From assembly GCA_900321965.1 (NCBI GenBank), contig ONYA01000006.1, positions 1 through 64,000 of the forward strand: a DNA stretch of 64,000 bases, read 5' to 3'. The notes under the pieces are model-generated. The model saw only the letters and a list, made by a program, of their open reading frames with translations. It was not told where the DNA came from and did not search any database. Shown here piece by piece: positions 60,532 to 64,000 of this stretch. The DNA comes from an uncultured Prevotellaceae bacterium (lineage in GTDB: Bacteria > Bacteroidota > Bacteroidia > Bacteroidales > Bacteroidaceae). Numbering within the stretch: position 1 is the first letter of the stretch; the number at the start of each line of letters is the position of its first letter. Both the position numbers and the translations under genes were made by a program.

Positions 60532-63183
60532 ATGGCAAAGAAAGAGGGCAAGGAACTGACCCCGATGATGAAGCAGTTCTTCGACTTGAAGGCGAAGCAC
60601 CCGGACGCGGTGCTGCTCTTCCGCTGTGGCGACTTCTACGAGACCTATTGCGAGGATGCCGTGACGGCAGCCGGCATACTGGGTATCACGCTGACGCACC
60701 GCAACAACGGCTACAACAAGGGCGACGAGATGGCGGGTTTCCCGCACCATGCACTGGACACGTATCTGCCGAAGCTCATCCGGGCCGGTAAGCGCGTGGC
60801 CATCTGCGACCAGCTGGAGGACCCGAAACTGACGAAGAAACTCGTGAAGCGCGGCATTACCGAACTGGTGACGCCCGGTGTGGCGCTGTCCGACAATGTG
60901 CTGAACTACAAGGAGAACAACTTCCTCTGTGCGGTGCATTTCGGCAAGACGGCCTGTGGCGTGTCGTTCCTCGACATCTCCACGGGCGAATTCCTGGCGG
61001 GCGAAGGTACCCACGACTACATTGAGAAGATGTTGGGCAACCTGCAGCCGAAGGAGGTGCTGCTGGACCGTCAGCACAAGAAGGACTTTGAGCAACATTT
61101 CGGCTCGAAGTTCTTTACCTTTGAACTCGACGACTGGGTGTTCACGGAGCAGAGCGCCTTACAAAAGCTGCTGAATCATTTCCGTGTGAAGTCGATGAAG
61201 GGCTTCGGTGTCGACCATCTGAAGAACGGTCTCGTGGCCGCCGGTGCCATCCTGCAGTACTTAGAGCTGACACAGCACACACAGATAGCCCATATCACGT
61301 CGCTGCAGCGTATAGAAGAGGAGAAATACGTCAGGCTTGACAAGTTTACTATCCGTTCACTGGAGCTGCTGCAGCCGATGCAGGAAGACGGCAAGTCGCT
61401 GCTCGACGTCGTCGACCGCACGGTGTCGCCGATGGGCGGGCGACTGATGCGCCGCTGGCTCGTCTTCCCGCTGAAGGACGAGCGACCCATCAACGAGCGC
61501 CTCGACATTGTGGAGTACTACTACCGCGAACCCGACTTCCGCCAGTGTATCGACGACCAGCTGCATAGAGTAGGGGACTTGGAACGAATTATCTCGAAGG
61601 TGGCCGTAGGGCGCGTATCACCCCGCGAGGTGGTGCAGCTGAAGGTGGCCTTACAGGCTTTACAGCCCATTAAGACGGCGTGTCTGTATGCCAAGAACGA
61701 CGCGTTGAAGCGGGTAGGGGAGCGGCTGAACCTCTGCGAATCGCTGCGCGACCGTATAGAACGGGAAATACAGAACGACCCGCCGCAGCTGGTACAGAAG
61801 GGTGGGGTGATTCGCGACGGCGTGAATGCCGAGCTTGACGAGCTGCGCCATATAGCCTACTCGGGCAAGGACTACCTGCTGCAGATACAGCAGCGCGAGG
61901 CCGAACAGACGGGCATCCAGTCGCTGAAGATTGGCTACAACAACGTCTTCGGCTACTACCTGGAGGTGCGCAACACCTATAAAGACATGGTGCCGCAGGA
62001 GTGGGTGCGCAAGCAGACGCTGGCGCAGGCCGAGCGATACATCACGCAGGAACTGAAGGAGTACGAAGAGAAGATACTGGGTGCCGAGGACAAGATTCTG
62101 TCCTTGGAGTCGCGCCTGTTTAGCGAGCTGGTGCTCGCCATGCAGGAATTTATCCCCCAGATACAGATTAACGCCAACCTGCTGGCCCACCTCGACTGTC
62201 TGCTGGCCTTTGCCAAGACTGCCGAGGAGAACCGCTACGTGCGGCCCGTCATCGATGACAGCTGCGTGCTCGACATCCGCCAGGGACGTCACCCCGTCAT
62301 CGAACAGGAACTGCCGATAGGCGAGCCTTATATCCCCAACGATATCCTGTTGGACAACGAGCGACAGCAGATTATCATCATCACCGGTCCGAATATGGCC
62401 GGTAAATCGGCGCTGCTGCGTCAGACGGCACTCATAGTACTCATGGCCCAGGTGGGCTGCTTCGTGCCCGCAGAGAGCGCGAAAATAGGCTTAGTGGACA
62501 AGATATTCACCCGTGTGGGCGCCTCCGACAATATTTCGCTCGGCGAATCGACCTTTATGGTCGAGATGACGGAGGCGTCGAACATCCTCAACAACGTCTC
62601 CTCACGCTCGCTCGTCTTGTTCGACGAATTGGGTCGCGGCACGTCGACTTACGACGGTATTTCGATAGCCTGGGCTATCGTTGAATATCTGCACGAGAAC
62701 GTGAAGGCGGGTCATCCGCGAACGCTCTTTGCCACCCACTACCACGAGCTGAACGAGATGGAGAAGAACTTCTCACGTATCAAGAACTACAATGTCTCAG
62801 TGAAGGAGGTCGACGGCAAGGTCATCTTCCTGCGTAAGCTGGAGAAGGGTGGTAGTGAGCACTCCTTCGGTATCCATGTGGCTGAGATTGCCGGTATGCC
62901 GCGCAGCATCGTCAAGCGTGCCAATGTCATCCTGAAGCAGCTGGAAGCCCCCTCTTCTGCCCCCGAGGGGGCTACAAATGCTGGCAAGCCTGTCCGCATA
63001 GGACATGAAGACCCCTCGGGGGCCGTAGGGGGGGCTGGTATGCAGCTCTCGTTCTTCCAACTCGACGACCCCGTACTCTGTCAGGTGCGCGACGAAATCC
63101 TAGGCCTCGACGTCAACAACCTGACGCCGCTGGAAGCGCTCAACAAGCTGAACGACATCAAGAAGATTGTGTCGGGAAAGTAG
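60532..63183 (+). CDS. mutS: DNA mismatch repair protein MutS
   Basis: 883 residues. The mismatch-binding domain is near the start: the [20 protein letters not shown] region, then [10 protein letters not shown], where Phe and Glu of the FYE motif contact the mispair. The ATPase is at the end: Walker [14 protein letters not shown] near 618, [11 protein letters not shown], Walker [17 protein letters not shown] and ATHYHEL. MutS recognises mispairs and recruits MutL. Residues about 806-836, in the linker before the C-terminal helix-turn-helix/tetramer segment, come from a CCCCCGAGGGGGC-type palindromic insertion (62947-63040) that stays in frame. Confidence 0.97.
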   Translation: MAKKEGKELTPMMKQFFDLKAKHPDAVLLFRCGDFYETYCEDAVTAAGILGITLTHRNNGYNKGDEMAGFPHHALDTYLPKLIRAGKRVAICDQLEDPKLTKKLVKRGITELVTPGVALSDNVLNYKENNFLCAVHFGKTACGVSFLDISTGEFLAGEGTHDYIEKMLGNLQPKEVLLDRQHKKDFEQHFGSKFFTFELDDWVFTEQSALQKLLNHFRVKSMKGFGVDHLKNGLVAAGAILQYLELTQHTQIAHITSLQRIEEEKYVRLDKFTIRSLELLQPMQEDGKSLLDVVDRTVSPMGGRLMRRWLVFPLKDERPINERLDIVEYYYREPDFRQCIDDQLHRVGDLERIISKVAVGRVSPREVVQLKVALQALQPIKTACLYAKNDALKRVGERLNLCESLRDRIEREIQNDPPQLVQKGGVIRDGVNAELDELRHIAYSGKDYLLQIQQREAEQTGIQSLKIGYNNVFGYYLEVRNTYKDMVPQEWVRKQTLAQAERYITQELKEYEEKILGAEDKILSLESRLFSELVLAMQEFIPQIQINANLLAHLDCLLAFAKTAEENRYVRPVIDDSCVLDIRQGRHPVIEQELPIGEPYIPNDILLDNERQQIIIITGPNMAGKSALLRQTALIVLMAQVGCFVPAESAKIGLVDKIFTRVGASDNISLGESTFMVEMTEASNILNNVSSRSLVLFDELGRGTSTYDGISIAWAIVEYLHENVKAGHPRTLFATHYHELNEMEKNFSRIKNYNVSVKEVDGKVIFLRKLEKGGSEHSFGIHVAEIAGMPRSIVKRANVILKQLEAPSSAPEGATNAGKPVRIGHEDPSGAVGGAGMQLSFFQLDDPVLCQVRDEILGLDVNNLTPLEALNKLNDIKKIVSGK
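62947..63040. repeat. GC palindromic element inserted in mutS
   Basis: GCCCCCGAGGGGGC and, 50 nt later, CCCCTCGGGGGCC, with AGCCCCCT at one end and GGGGGGGCT at the other, make a nested inverted repeat. It encodes an Ala/Ser/Gly/Pro linker. Confidence 0.8.
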
Positions 63184-63215
63184 CAGAAAAGGAGTTATTG
63201 ATTCCCTATAATTCT

Positions 63216-63290
63216 CTAAGAATCCACTCTTTGAAGAAAGGGTCTTCTATTTTCTTCTACGATAGTGCCGAATTTGAAAGGTTTTTCCAT
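63216..63290 (-). pseudogene. Remnant of an ATPase-family gene N-terminus
   Basis: From the ATG at 63290 the minus strand reads MEKPFKFGTIVEENRRPF and stops 24 codons in. The first 12 residues match the opening of a common Bacteroidetes AAA ATPase family (MEKPFKFGTIVE, normally followed by a Phe-Thr-Asp-Arg segment). In the next frame EDPFFKEWILREL then a stop continues, which looks like a frameshifted decay of the same segment. A -7 box TACCTTTG lies upstream (63316-63323, minus strand). The rest of the gene is absent, replaced by the mutS end. Confidence 0.45.
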
Positions 63291-63411
63291 ATTACGACTT
63301 TTTTCGTAGTCGCTGCAAAGGTATGAATTATATCCGAACAAGAAATAAACAAATTATTTTCAGTTGGGCACGATTTTTGATAATACTCCACGACTATTTT
63401 GAAATATCAAC

Positions 63412-63441
63412 AAAGGGATGAACAATTCGTCCACCCCTTTG
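63412..63441. terminator. Possible terminator hairpin
   Basis: AAAGGGATG pairs with the CCACCCCTTT segment (one bulge); short and with a weak T-run. It lies 28 nt beyond the stop of the MBG-type gene and could end its transcript. Confidence 0.4.
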
Positions 63442-63468
63442 TTTCTATTCGTATTAAACAAATTACGT

Positions 63469-64000
63469 TCACTTAATCACGACCTTGCGGCCATTAACGA
63501 CATACACGCCCTTCTTCACCGACTGTCCTTTTATTTTGCGGCCTTGCAGGTCGTACCAGGCTCCCTCTCCTTGGGAGAGGGGCGGGGTGAAGTTGATGCT
63601 GCTGGGCACCGTCACTGTCAGCGTGCCGCTGACGTAGCTCAGCGTGTAGTTCTGAGCCTCGCCACCGTTCACCACAATGTCGTACACGCCAGCAGGCGAA
63701 TCCTTCGTGGCCGTCGTCGTTGCCATGGGCTTCTTCGTCAGCACACTCTCAGTCTCGTTGTTCTTCCATCCTGTATAGGTCAGCACGAACTGCGGATTCT
63801 CCTTACCCTGTTCGCGCTCTGCATCCTCCACTTTCACCGTCAGCGGTGCCTTGGTAATGGTCAGGGTGCCCTTTACATACGTGTCGTTGTAGTTCTTCAC
63901 GCCGCCTTTCTTCACGATGATGTTGTAGGTGCCAACAGGCGACGCCGGCGTTGCCTCACATTCAATCACCGGTTCTCCGTCCAGTGTGGCGCCCTCTGTT
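63469..64000 (-). CDS. C-terminal part of MBG-repeat secreted protein with type IX-like tail (runs off window)
   Basis: The frame is open to the window edge, so the start is missing; 176 codons are visible. Two MBG-type beta repeats (each about 80 residues) are seen: SPVGTYNIIVKKGGVKNYND with LTITKAPLTVKVEDAEREQG, and SPAGVYDIVVNGGEAQNYTL with GTLTVTV. The tail WYDLQGRKIKGQSVKKGVYV then VNGRKVVIK is the Prevotella-type C-terminal export signal. Between the last repeat and the tail, PPLSQGEGA is encoded by a CCCTCTCC-tt-GGGAGAGG palindrome (63563-63581). It is probably a large surface or secreted protein. Confidence 0.82.
   Translation of the reverse strand, partial: TEGATLDGEPVIECEATPASPVGTYNIIVKKGGVKNYNDTYVKGTLTITKAPLTVKVEDAEREQGKENPQFVLTYTGWKNNETESVLTKKPMATTTATKDSPAGVYDIVVNGGEAQNYTLSYVSGTLTVTVPSSINFTPPLSQGEGAWYDLQGRKIKGQSVKKGVYVVNGRKVVIK

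Overview
ORGANISM. The window looks like a chromosome segment of a Bacteroidales bacterium, most likely Prevotella or a close relative (Segatella, Xylanibacter). This rests on the recurrent Bacteroidetes promoter pattern (TTTG, about 20 nt, TAnnTTTG), BACON and M6 secreted proteins, Por/type IX-like C-terminal tails ending in short Gly/Lys/Val blocks, a PorZ-like protein, plant-polysaccharide enzymes (PL11, GH43, GH28), and Bacteroidetes families such as DUF4254, DUF3108 and DUF6056. No rRNA, tRNA, CRISPR array, phage or complete insertion sequence was seen.

LAYOUT. 1-3.8 kb: short tandem repeats, a promoter with a long, strongly folded leader RNA, a BACON lipoprotein and an M6 metalloprotease. 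4.0-8.3 kb: GH3-like adenylating enzyme, Ig-like lipoprotein, DUF3108 protein. 8.47-17.86 kb: one tightly packed eight-gene operon encoding an FHA protein, two membrane-anchored Ser/Thr kinases, a membrane-anchored PP2C phosphatase, a second FHA protein with a membrane segment, a double-FHA/transmembrane/trypsin-like protease fusion, a WG-repeat exported protein and an exported repeat protein. 17.9-24.0 kb: aldo/keto reductase, Dna2-like nuclease-helicase, ABC ATPase and a CobD-like enzyme. 24.0-30.8 kb: acpP-fabF-rnc, then DUF4254-heptosyltransferase-rubredoxin, a SpoU methyltransferase, a DnaA-box-rich AT-rich region that is a candidate replication origin, and nadA. 30.8-40.3 kb: a minus-strand operon leuS-yitT-rdgB-porZ-like-DUF6056-gtrA-acyltransferase. 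40.4-45.0 kb: HAD phosphatase, a small secreted protein and a very large PL11 rhamnogalacturonan lyase. 45.4-48.5 kb: an accessory island of toxin-antitoxin-type genes and small exported proteins, carrying three copies of one promoter cassette. 48.8-54.6 kb: sugar isomerase, GH43, GH28 and a carboxypeptidase-regulatory-like exported protein. 54.7-55.1 kb: a gene-free element with 84-bp inverted repeats. 55.2-64.0 kb: bcp, an SNF2 helicase with an unrecognised 630-residue partner, mutS, a gene remnant, and the C-terminal part of an MBG-type secreted protein that runs off the window.

HOW IT WORKS TOGETHER. The most unusual unit is the kinase/phosphatase/FHA/protease operon. Every signalling protein except the first carries one membrane segment, so cytoplasmic phosphothreonine signalling appears to be wired to periplasmic domains that include a serine protease with an intact H/D/S triad. 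No secretion apparatus lies beside it. The lyase, GH43, GH28 and isomerase genes suit growth on pectin or arabinoxylan. A second recurring theme is intrusion of short palindromic or simple-sequence repeats, of the kind also seen between genes, in frame into linkers of conserved genes (rnc, rdgB, mutS, both helicases and the terminal MBG protein).
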